Virus record (IMG/VR): IMGVR_UViG_3300049830_000126
Coordinates: 1-37,957 of that record
DNA: 37,957 nt
Source of the DNA: a virus
Strand: one strand, 5' to 3'
The translations under genes and the position numbers were made by a program. The notes under the pieces are model-generated. The model was not told where the DNA came from and made no database searches. It was given only the letters and a program-made list of their open reading frames with translations. Below, one piece after another: positions 28,603 to 36,447 of this stretch (positions within the stretch are counted from its first letter, which is position 1; every line of letters begins with the position of its first letter).

Positions 28603-30369
28603 CTAGAACTCGTCGCCGAGCGTCTCACGCGGAGTTGGCTTTTTGCCTTTCGCTTTGGGCTCGGGCTTCGGTGCGGGCGCAGCTGGCGGCTTCTCATACG
28701 GCATGTCGCGGCCCGGCACAACACCGCCGTCGAACAACTCACGCTGCCCGGCCTCAAACACATTACCCAGCGGCGGCTCCAAATCGAATTGGCGCGGCGC
28801 CGGCTGCATGACAGCAGCTTTGGTTTCGTCTACCGCAGCTGGCAGCATGTCGTGCTGAACCGGCTCGAACACTTGGCCCGGCGGCGGCTGAAGTTGCAGC
28901 GGGCCGGGCGGCAGCGGCGCGAATTCATCGCCCAATCGACCAGGCAGACGGCCGCGAGCAGCAGCAACTGCGTCAGCGGTGCTGCCGATGAGTATCTTGC
29001 GCGCTCCTGCTTGTCCACCAAACAATCCGGCAAAGTACCGCGGCGACAGAAGATCGGGACTGAGCCCGCGGCCAAGAACATCTTTCGTGTAGCTAGGCGG
29101 CTCATATTGCTTCGAGCCGAGCGTGCTCACCGTCGGATGTTCGTTGGCGAAATCTGCGGTAGCCTGCAGGCCGCCGGTAAGTATCTGCGGGTCTACACGC
29201 TGTATGCGCGCCAGACTCTGCATATCAACATTAGAGCCACGTAGCGCGCTCTGCACCGCGTGATTCTTTGCCAGCGCGGTGCGAGCCGCCTGTAGTTGCT
29301 CCATCGAAATATTGGCATTCGGCGGAATGGTGTCGGCCACATGCTGCTCAAGGGCGCGCGCCATATCGAGTTGCGCGCGGCCGAGCTGCTGGTTGCTAAT
29401 ATCGTCCGAGCCGATGTTGGTGTAACCCTCTTGCCGCAGACCGCGCATTTCGTTGACGACTTGGTCTCCGGTAAATCGTATACCCGGCTGAAGTAGACGC
29501 TCGCGGTTCGCGGCAATCTGCGCTTCGGCATTCGGTGATCCGGCAGTGATGCGTTCAGCCCCGCCGCCAGCGGCGCGCACAAGGTTGGCTGCTTCTGGAC
29601 TCAGCGGCCCGGCCGGCAGCATTGCGGAAACGCGCTCGTATACGGTGTTCGGCGCAGCGCGCGCAGCTTCGAGCGTGTCGTAGTTGAGCGGTTGGCCGTG
29701 CGGCACGCCGGCTTCAGCACTGGCCGCAGTGTTGCCAATCTGCTGGTTGTGCAGGATCAGCGCCTGCTTGCCAGATGAGCCGGCAACAGCTTGCGCTTGC
29801 GGATGTTCCAACCCGCTGCGAAAACCCAGCTGCTGCCAGTTGTTCTGCGACACAGGGCCAGCGGCAGTGCGCGCTGCGGCCGCATCAAGAGCGCCAGCAG
29901 CACCGCGGATCAGGCCGCCGGCCGGCGCCACGTTCAGAATATCGTTGCCGACACTTCCCACCGCGTCTATTGCGCGCGACGCAGTTGGACTGGCGCGTGC
30001 AATCGCCGCGTCAGCATCCGACAACGCGCCATGCACAGCCTGCACCGGAGCGAGATGCGAAATTGTTTCACCCAGCTGCTGCGTTTCCGGCGGCGCTTCA
30101 ACGTGCAACATGTCCTCGAATTTCTGCAGTGGTGCCGGGAGTGCCGGTGCCGGGCCGGGCTCAGCTGCATGCACAGCGCGGTTCGCCAAATCGAACGCGC
30201 CATGAACCAGCGAGTGCGGAATGTTCAGCACAGTGTTGGCGAGGCCGCCGAGCGCGCCGTTCACAACGCCGCCCACAGACGGAGATTCCGGTGCCGCGTT
30301 AACGAGCGGCGCTGCCTCCCACGCGGCTTTGCCAGCCGGCGCGACGATTGGTGCGTCTTGCCAACCCAT
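28603..30369 (-). CDS. Putative internal virion (ejection) protein, 588 aa
   Basis: MGWQDAPIVAPAGKAAWEAA and a very Ala/Pro/Gly-rich chain with alternating helices (GALGGLANTVLNIPHSLVHG, SQNNWQQLGFRSGLEHPQAQ) is typical of large ejection proteins. It ends RETLGDEF and contains GRLGDEF inside, resembling the tail of the small proteins at 21955-22693. The start ATG 30369 overlaps the previous stop (TAATG). It lies among other virion proteins, two genes from the presumed fibre tip. No catalytic motif is seen. Ejection is inferred from composition and position. Confidence 0.6.
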   Translation of the reverse strand: MGWQDAPIVAPAGKAAWEAAPLVNAAPESPSVGGVVNGALGGLANTVLNIPHSLVHGAFDLANRAVHAAEPGPAPALPAPLQKFEDMLHVEAPPETQQLGETISHLAPVQAVHGALSDADAAIARASPTASRAIDAVGSVGNDILNVAPAGGLIRGAAGALDAAAARTAAGPVSQNNWQQLGFRSGLEHPQAQAVAGSSGKQALILHNQQIGNTAASAEAGVPHGQPLNYDTLEAARAAPNTVYERVSAMLPAGPLSPEAANLVRAAGGGAERITAGSPNAEAQIAANRERLLQPGIRFTGDQVVNEMRGLRQEGYTNIGSDDISNQQLGRAQLDMARALEQHVADTIPPNANISMEQLQAARTALAKNHAVQSALRGSNVDMQSLARIQRVDPQILTGGLQATADFANEHPTVSTLGSKQYEPPSYTKDVLGRGLSPDLLSPRYFAGLFGGQAGARKILIGSTADAVAAARGRLPGRLGDEFAPLPPGPLQLQPPPGQVFEPVQHDMLPAAVDETKAAVMQPAPRQFDLEPPLGNVFEAGQRELFDGGVVPGRDMPYEKPPAAPAPKPEPKAKGKKPTPRETLGDEF

Positions 30370-31793
30370 TACGGTTTCCGCCGATGCGAGCCATCCGGTG
30401 CAATGAACTCAGCCCCGGACGGTAGTGCCGCGTAATCAGCATCAGATGCAATCTGCATTGGGCCACCAGCCGGCGGCCCGCCAGCGCCCGGAACCGGATT
30501 GTGGTCGAAGCTGAACGCTGCGCGGGATTCCGGCCCGAGCATCTGCGTGATGTCCACACCGCCACGCGCAGCACGGCGACCCAAGCTGCGCAGCTGGCCG
30601 CCGGCCAACAAACGAAGCGTATCGGCAGCGCCATGCAAGGCTTCTGGCGCCGATGCACCATTGACTGCGAGTTGGCGTTCCTCGCCAGTGCCTGCGCCTG
30701 AGTTCACCGTGGCGCGGATAGCCTCACGGCCGAGGAAGTCACCTGCCAGCTTCAAGTTGCCAGGTACAGCCGAGCCGAATGTCTGCATCCAGTGTTGCTT
30801 GATCCAGTTGGTCGGGACGAAATTCCCGTTTTTCATCTGATCGGCGATTGCATCGAACAGCACAGCGTGCTGCGCCATTGTATCGAGCGCGCCGACGTTG
30901 CGGCTTTCCGGGCCGCTTGCAAACGCTTTGCGGATTGCAGCCTGTTCGTTGAGGCTGACACCGGGCGCCGGGGTAATGCCGTTGGGCGGGGTGTGGGCAA
31001 CAGGCACGGCAGGAGCAGCAGGAGCAGCAGGAGCCGCACCGGGCGCAGCGGGAACAGCGCCGGGCGCAGCGGGAACAGCGCCGGGCTGCGCGCCGCCGAC
31101 AGCCGTAATCAGTTGGTGCGCCACAGCCGCGCCGCCTTTCATCAGCAGTGCGCGAATATTTGCAGCAGATGCCGGGTTGAGGCGAATGAACTCCGCGATG
31201 TCAGAAGCCTGCTCCGGCGTCAAGTCGGTACCACCGAGTGCGCCGTGAAACTTCTCTGGGTGCAGCGCCTGCTGCGTGTGCAGCAATGCGTTGGCGCCGT
31301 GTTCAGACGTTTCAGCCGCTGCGAGCGGCGTCTGCTGCACATTCGGTGGTGCCATGCCCGGCAGCGTCACATATTGACTCGGCGCAGTGACGGGCTCGGC
31401 CACCTTGCCCTGAATGCCCTGCTGTGCAGCCGTCTGCTCCGGGCTATTCAACTTGGTCGGATCGCTGAGGGTCTGTGTGTTCTGCAATTTCTGTGAGGCC
31501 AGCAGCGCGTCCATCGCCTGTTGCGCATTGCCGTATTTCGCCTTCGAGATGGTGGCAGCCGCATGCGCATCCACCGGCCGCATGCCGGTAGCCTGATACG
31601 CCTGTTCCAGCTGATCGCTCGCGTCGGCTTCATCGCGCATACGCTGCGCGTTCTGCATAGCCTCATCCGTCTGCGCTGAGCGCAGCCCGTTCAGTGCTTG
31701 GCCGTTGGCGACGTATGCATTCAGCCCGGCGCGGTTGACCGGATGGCCGAACGCACCAGACAGAGCATCGAACAAACCTTGAGTTTCGGCCAT
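30369..31793 (-). CDS. Putative internal virion (ejection) protein, 474 aa
   Basis: Starts MAETQGLFDALSGAFGHPVN. Gln/Ala/Asn-rich helical N-terminus, then a Pro/Ala repeat (PGAVPAAPGAVPAAPGAAPA) at about 245-265, and a helical C-terminal half (AIADQMKNGNFVPTNWIKQH) with a Gly-rich end. Composition matches the large flexible internal proteins of short-tailed phages that leave the head with DNA. It overlaps the next gene by TAATG. The family is not recognised. Confidence 0.65.
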   Translation of the reverse strand: MAETQGLFDALSGAFGHPVNRAGLNAYVANGQALNGLRSAQTDEAMQNAQRMRDEADASDQLEQAYQATGMRPVDAHAAATISKAKYGNAQQAMDALLASQKLQNTQTLSDPTKLNSPEQTAAQQGIQGKVAEPVTAPSQYVTLPGMAPPNVQQTPLAAAETSEHGANALLHTQQALHPEKFHGALGGTDLTPEQASDIAEFIRLNPASAANIRALLMKGGAAVAHQLITAVGGAQPGAVPAAPGAVPAAPGAAPAAPAAPAVPVAHTPPNGITPAPGVSLNEQAAIRKAFASGPESRNVGALDTMAQHAVLFDAIADQMKNGNFVPTNWIKQHWMQTFGSAVPGNLKLAGDFLGREAIRATVNSGAGTGEERQLAVNGASAPEALHGAADTLRLLAGGQLRSLGRRAARGGVDITQMLGPESRAAFSFDHNPVPGAGGPPAGGPMQIASDADYAALPSGAEFIAPDGSHRRKP

Positions 31794-31801
31794 AAAATCC
31801 T

Positions 31802-32497
31802 CTATGCCAACGCTTTCGCGGCGCTATACACGCCGCCGCCAGAAGTTGCCGGTGCGTTGAACGCCGTTTTCACAGACGCGCCTTTACCGGCTGCACCACC
31901 GAAGCTGCCACCGGCGGCCGCTATGCCGCCGGCCTGCATCGCCTTGCCGAAGATGTCGAGCCACGGGTTCTGTACACCAGCAGCGCGAGCGCGCAGCTGA
32001 TCGACGAAATTCTCCCCTTGGCTCTTGAGGCCAAGGCCGCCAAGCTGCGTGCTGAGCGTCTGCGCATCGAGTGCTTCGTTCTGGCGCTGGCGCACTGCCG
32101 CGTCGATACCACCCATCTGGGTCGCCGTGTCCGTACCGTAGTTCTCCGTGTCGTGCATGGCGTCGGCAACATTCGCATTGTACCGACCGCTGCCACCGGC
32201 AATCGGCGCGAGCGAGGACGAAACCCCAGGCTGCTTGCTGCCCGCATAGTTCGCGCGCAACTGCTTCACGTAGTCGCCGGTCTGCTGCGCCTGAACCTGC
32301 TGCGGCGAACTACCCGCAATCTTCTGCGTGGCATCGCGCACTTTGCTGAGAGCCTCAGACTGCGTGTTGTTCTGACGGCTGATACCCTCGATCAGCGCGT
32401 TGTTTTCTTTGTTCTGCGCGTTGCTCTGGTTCATGTACTGTACGCCGCCGCCAGCGGCAGCGATCGCAGCAGGTATCCAGAATGCCTCACCACCCAT
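31802..32497 (-). CDS. Putative internal virion protein with Gly/Ala-rich end, 231 aa
   Basis: MGGEAFWIPAAIAAAGGGVQ gives a hydrophobic start, followed by Gln/Asn-rich helices (ALIEGISRQNNTQSEALSKV) and a Gly/Ala-rich tail (GGIAAAGGSFGGAAGKGASV). This is a membrane-active or pore-like composition as in ejection proteins of podoviruses. Family not recognised. It lies one base after the preceding small gene. Confidence 0.6.
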   Translation of the reverse strand: MGGEAFWIPAAIAAAGGGVQYMNQSNAQNKENNALIEGISRQNNTQSEALSKVRDATQKIAGSSPQQVQAQQTGDYVKQLRANYAGSKQPGVSSSLAPIAGGSGRYNANVADAMHDTENYGTDTATQMGGIDAAVRQRQNEALDAQTLSTQLGGLGLKSQGENFVDQLRARAAGVQNPWLDIFGKAMQAGGIAAAGGSFGGAAGKGASVKTAFNAPATSGGGVYSAAKALA

Positions 32498-32498
32498 G

Positions 32499-32717
32499 TT
32501 ACACCTTTGGCCCTTTCGGGTATGCCGATGAGCGATCCGCTTTCTTCAATACCGCTTGCGACTTGCCGAGCGCCGAAGCCGCGGCGATGTCCTTCTGCGC
32601 GCCTAACCCGGCCGAGCGGCTAGCATAGCCGAGGGCATTGATGCTGCGCGACTGCAGATTGGAACCGCCGACGCTGATGCCGGGAGCCTTCTGCGCTGTG
32701 AAAAAATGCGTGCCCAT
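32499..32717 (-). CDS. Small virion-region protein, 72 aa
   Basis: MGTHFFTAQKAPGISVGGSN is the likely start at 32717, 4 nt after the previous stop; an earlier in-frame ATG would overlap the preceding gene. The chain is Ala/Ser-rich and basic at the end (KADRSSAYPKGPKV). It may be a small ejection or head protein. No Shine-Dalgarno element is clear, so the start is uncertain. Confidence 0.5.
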   Translation of the reverse strand: MGTHFFTAQKAPGISVGGSNLQSRSINALGYASRSAGLGAQKDIAAASALGKSQAVLKKADRSSAYPKGPKV

Positions 32718-32721
32718 GGTG

Positions 32722-33333
32722 TTACCGTTGAAATGGACTGTTGACTGCTGTGGACCCATACGGCGAACCGATGGGAGTCTGCTGCGCACGGCGGTTCGCC
32801 GCGGCAGTCTGCTCATTCTGATACACGCCGGCCGTCGAGCTGAACAGATTGCCGAGCGAGTTAGCGTTGGCATAGTTGCCGGCAGCGCCGAGCGCAGCCT
32901 GTTGTGCTTGGTCAACCTGCGTTGGCACAGCACCAGTATAGGCGCCCTGTTCGGCCAATGCGATCATCTGGTTTTTGGAGTTTGTGTCGGCCTGCTGCAG
33001 CGCGGCCTTGCCGGCGCCCGCGGCCTGCGATGCCTGTAGGAGACCCTTCGTGTAGTCTTTCTGCAGCTGGCTGTTGGCATCTACAGAAGCCGAACCGCCT
33101 TGCAACCCGCTTCGAGCCATCGCAAATTTCAGGTTGCGCGCATTGACGGCTTCCTGGTCGTTCACTTGGCCGGTGTAGTACTTGGTGAGATTCGTCCCGT
33201 AGTCAGCGTACTGCTGCTGACGCGCGGGCGAATTGTACGCGTTGTTGATCTGCGAAGTGGCAGCCGCAATTTGGGCCTGACGGCCGGCATCGGCTTCGCC
33301 TGCAGCTTTCACGGCTGAATTGTTAGTACCCAT
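32722..33333 (-). CDS. Putative internal virion protein, 203 aa
   Basis: MGTNNSAVKAAGEADAGRQA, mostly helical, Gln/Asn/Ala-rich (SQINNAYNSPARQQQYADYG, AQQAALGAAGNYANANSLGN). It contains AMARSGLQGGSASVDANSQL, a phrase I associate with podovirus internal core proteins. ATG 33333 overlaps the preceding TGA. Function inferred from family style and position. Confidence 0.6.
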   Translation of the reverse strand: MGTNNSAVKAAGEADAGRQAQIAAATSQINNAYNSPARQQQYADYGTNLTKYYTGQVNDQEAVNARNLKFAMARSGLQGGSASVDANSQLQKDYTKGLLQASQAAGAGKAALQQADTNSKNQMIALAEQGAYTGAVPTQVDQAQQAALGAAGNYANANSLGNLFSSTAGVYQNEQTAAANRRAQQTPIGSPYGSTAVNSPFQR

Positions 33334-33815
33334 CAGTGCTTCACTCGCGCAAATGAAATCGCATCTGCGCCATTGGCGCAGTACCCATAGTGGTGCCCCT
33401 CTTGGGTGTACCCAAGTACTTTATACCACTTCACTATCTCGGGGCGACTAGAAAGCCGAGCGGCCGGGGCAACGCACTCCAAACGGTGCGCTTGCCCGCT
33501 TATGAACATGGCGTCCATCACTCGGCGACAAATGCGCGTAAGTGTGAACCAGTGCTGCCATGCTTCGGGCGTCGTCAGCATGAAATCACGCCAGACACCC
33601 GGACGCTGCGGCACAAACCCGCCGATGACGATTGGTTCGTCGTCCGATTTGATAACCCACTTTGGCCCTGGCACCGTGAAGTTGCCGACGGCCGCAGAAT
33701 CTATGTCGTAGGGCTCCCCGGTGAATGCTTCGAGCTGTTCACGCTCATCCTGCGGCATGCGCGAGCAGACGTTCACGAAGTCGAGCAAAAACGGGTTGGT
33801 GTAAACTTGAATCAT
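33333..33815 (-). CDS. GNAT-like internal virion protein (DUF2833/T7 gp13-like)
   Basis: Start ATG 33815 by ATGA overlap; 160 aa. MIQVYTNPFLLDFVNVCSRM, then acidic strand region and KWVIKSDDEPIVIGGFVPQR, a helix ICRRVMDAMFISGQAHRLEC, and a final EIVKWYKVLGYTQEGHHYGY (the A-strand with a long-loop Gly-Tyr seen in GNATs). T7 gp13 and relatives share this arrangement and are needed for morphogenesis, not acetylation. The fold is well supported; function is by analogy. Confidence 0.7.
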   Translation of the reverse strand: MIQVYTNPFLLDFVNVCSRMPQDEREQLEAFTGEPYDIDSAAVGNFTVPGPKWVIKSDDEPIVIGGFVPQRPGVWRDFMLTTPEAWQHWFTLTRICRRVMDAMFISGQAHRLECVAPAARLSSRPEIVKWYKVLGYTQEGHHYGYCANGADAISFARVKH

Positions 33816-36445
33816 CCCGTCGCTCCACCGCCGCCAAACGAGTTGAGATAGAAACTGGCTTCCTGCCACGTCCATGTCTGGTTCGAGGCGAAAGTCATGA
33901 TGAGCGACAGTGACGGCACAGCCAGCATGAAAGGTATCGGCGTTCCCGGCGTGGTGTCGATTGACACAACTGTATACGGCGCCGTAACGCTTGCCGATGT
34001 GCCAAACCCGGCGTTATCGGAATATGAAGTCTGATCGCTTTCGTTGAACCCAATCTGCACGCTGGCTTGACCGTCACCCACAAAGTCAACGCCGACCAAC
34101 GCGTCCGTAAGGTTGCCGCTAGACATATCGAGATACGGCCACTGAATTACGCTGTTGAACACAATGTTCGCACCGCCCGAGTCATCTACCTGCGTGGCTG
34201 CGTCTAGCTGCCACACAAGGTTGCCGGCGGTGCGCAGAAACAGTTTGCCGCCGCTCAGCGCATAGTCCGTGATGCTGTCGGGGAAAATATAGCGGCTCCA
34301 CGTTTTCATGCCGGCGCCGTTCATCATCAGCACGAACGCCTGCGGGCCGAAGATGAGCCAGTACTGGCCGCGGCCAGGGTAGTATAGCGACAGCGGATCG
34401 TAAGTGCCGAGCTGCAGCTGCGCTTTGACCAGTGGATCGACCGGCTGACCAGAGTTGCCAATCTGCATGTTGGCAGTGGCGCCGACAGTGCCCAAGTTGC
34501 GCACGCCAGTCTCGGTGAGGAACAGCAGATCGTTGCCGACCGACTGCGCAGCGCGCGGCCAGATCGAGCCGATCGCCTGCGCATCGAGTAGCGCCATATT
34601 GGCCGGGTCCGGGTCAACCTGCCACATCTGGTAGCCGCCCGCATTGAATACCATCAAGTTCGAGCGGTACAAGGTGAGCATTGCAACCGGATTGTCGCCG
34701 TAGTTGTTCAACCCCGTCGGCAGATACCCGGCGTTATTCGCCGTGATCCAGTCGAGTGGATTCACCGCAGCCGAAAAATCCACAATGTCGTTGTCGCCGT
34801 TGAACACATGCGATGCGGCGATCGCCACGGCCTTGCTGGGATGCGGAGTCGGCACTTGGCGGTTGATGCAGACCCACGACATCGTGTTGTCTTTCACGCT
34901 GATGCCAACGGTCGTCGGCCATGTGGGCTCGGCGCCGCCCGATTTCATGATCGGTATAGCCTGCCATGTGATGATGGACGTGCCGATGGCCTTCCACGTC
35001 ACGGTGTTGTCCACCACCGTATTGCCGCTGATCGTCGGCCATGTGGGCTCGGTTGTGGCAGAAGTGCCAGCAACTGACTGCACGGCTTCGTACAGGAAGT
35101 TGGAGACGGCGGCAGGTTGCTCAAGGCTCCATGTCACCAAATCGACGTAGCCGGTTTTCGACGATGTGCCGTTACCCGCCTGAATCTGCACGCGAACGTG
35201 CGCGGCGTTGGCCGGCGCAACGCCCGTAACGGAAGTCTGGCGATAGCCAGGATTCTGTTGGCCGGTGCTCGCGACGGAGCTGATGAACGCATCGCCCGCG
35301 TCGTAGAAGCGCAGCACCACGTACATCGTAAGATCGGTAGTGGTGTTGTTCGGATTCAGATAGGCGCTGGCCGTGACGCTCTGCCCCGGCGTAACGAGCC
35401 CAAAGTTGTTCATCGTGGCAGTGACGGTATTGTTGTTCGCCGTCAATGCCACACATTCGAGCCCTTGGTACATGTTCACTGCGTTGAACGCAGCGCCGCT
35501 CAGTATCCAGTTTCCGTCGTTGCCGTTCTCGAAGTCGCCATTCGGAATTGCGTTGACGAATGCGCCCTGACCGGTAGTTGGCCGCACCACAGCGCCAGGC
35601 GCATAGAGCGTGCCCGGCGCCCATGTGGTGACGGCAGTAGACGCCGGCACAGTCGTAGTCGCATTGCCGGAGTTCGTGCCGTTGCCGGCTATCGTCTGCG
35701 AGTTGCCGTAGCGATCCGTGATGGTCGAGCCGAGCGCCTGCGGTGTAGAAGTGACAGCAGCGCTGGCGGCAGTTTGCGTGTCGCTGAAGTCGCCGAACTC
35801 TTGAATAGTGCCGTTCTCGACTTTAGGCCACACCGGCTCGACGCTACCGGTGTGTGGATTGGTACCAGCAACAGCGATGGCTTTGTACACAAACCCGGTG
35901 TAGGCAGTCGGCTCGACGATCGCATTCACCGCGGTCGTCGTATCCGCGGCCCACGTCGGTTGCGGCGGCAGATCGCGCACGGCTTTGAACGCCAGACCGT
36001 TCGGCGTGCTCGGCGTGACAATATTGTCGGTGAAGTACACCGTGTTGGCCGCCCACACACCGCCGCTCTGCAGCCAGTAGTGGAAGATGTCGCCGTTGCC
36101 AAACTGGCAAACGACATACAGGAAACCCATCATCGGCTTCGCGTACCAAATCTTGACGGGGTTCTGCGTAGCGTCAGTCGGATGCACCAGCACATTGCAC
36201 TGGTAGCCGCCCGGCACGCCGATAAGGGTTTTCGCGAACACGTTGAGCACGCCGTTGGCGGCGCACAACCCTACCGTGCTGCTATTCAGCGCAGCATTGC
36301 GAATAGTGCCTTCGCGCGCGACGATCGTGCCGGCCGCAGTGATGTATGCATTCGTCAGATCATAGAGTACGTCGGCTTTCGACACCCCTTTGATCTTCAG
36401 GCGGTTGATACCGCCTCTCAGTGTGGTGAGTTCAACTTGACGCAT
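33812..36445 (-). CDS. Tail nozzle-like protein (T7 gp12/P22 gp10 type) with inserted modules
   Basis: The likely start is ATG 36445 (MRQVELTTLRGGINRLKIKG), two bases after the preceding stop; 877 aa. The C-terminal half (AMLTLYRSNLMVFNAGGYQM, GSIWPRAAQSVGNDLLFLTE, YWLIFGPQAFVLMMNGAGMK) is the repeated-blade pattern of podovirus nozzles. Inserted in the middle are two EPTWPT-x-x-G-x-x-V-x-D-N-T segments, seen in several phage tail proteins, and a beta-sandwich like a carbohydrate-binding module (IPNGDFENGNDGNWILSGAA to about GYVDLVTWSLEQ). It probably closes the tail tube and may bind sugar. Confidence 0.75.
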   Translation of the reverse strand: MRQVELTTLRGGINRLKIKGVSKADVLYDLTNAYITAAGTIVAREGTIRNAALNSSTVGLCAANGVLNVFAKTLIGVPGGYQCNVLVHPTDATQNPVKIWYAKPMMGFLYVVCQFGNGDIFHYWLQSGGVWAANTVYFTDNIVTPSTPNGLAFKAVRDLPPQPTWAADTTTAVNAIVEPTAYTGFVYKAIAVAGTNPHTGSVEPVWPKVENGTIQEFGDFSDTQTAASAAVTSTPQALGSTITDRYGNSQTIAGNGTNSGNATTTVPASTAVTTWAPGTLYAPGAVVRPTTGQGAFVNAIPNGDFENGNDGNWILSGAAFNAVNMYQGLECVALTANNNTVTATMNNFGLVTPGQSVTASAYLNPNNTTTDLTMYVVLRFYDAGDAFISSVASTGQQNPGYRQTSVTGVAPANAAHVRVQIQAGNGTSSKTGYVDLVTWSLEQPAAVSNFLYEAVQSVAGTSATTEPTWPTISGNTVVDNTVTWKAIGTSIITWQAIPIMKSGGAEPTWPTTVGISVKDNTMSWVCINRQVPTPHPSKAVAIAASHVFNGDNDIVDFSAAVNPLDWITANNAGYLPTGLNNYGDNPVAMLTLYRSNLMVFNAGGYQMWQVDPDPANMALLDAQAIGSIWPRAAQSVGNDLLFLTETGVRNLGTVGATANMQIGNSGQPVDPLVKAQLQLGTYDPLSLYYPGRGQYWLIFGPQAFVLMMNGAGMKTWSRYIFPDSITDYALSGGKLFLRTAGNLVWQLDAATQVDDSGGANIVFNSVIQWPYLDMSSGNLTDALVGVDFVGDGQASVQIGFNESDQTSYSDNAGFGTSASVTAPYTVVSIDTTPGTPIPFMLAVPSLSLIMTFASNQTWTWQEASFYLNSFGGGGATG

Positions 36446-36447
36446 GG

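Noticed and set aside
27992-28606. 204-aa plus-strand frame opposite the fibre gene
   Set aside because: It is the antisense of Gly-X-Y repeats and repeats in step with them.
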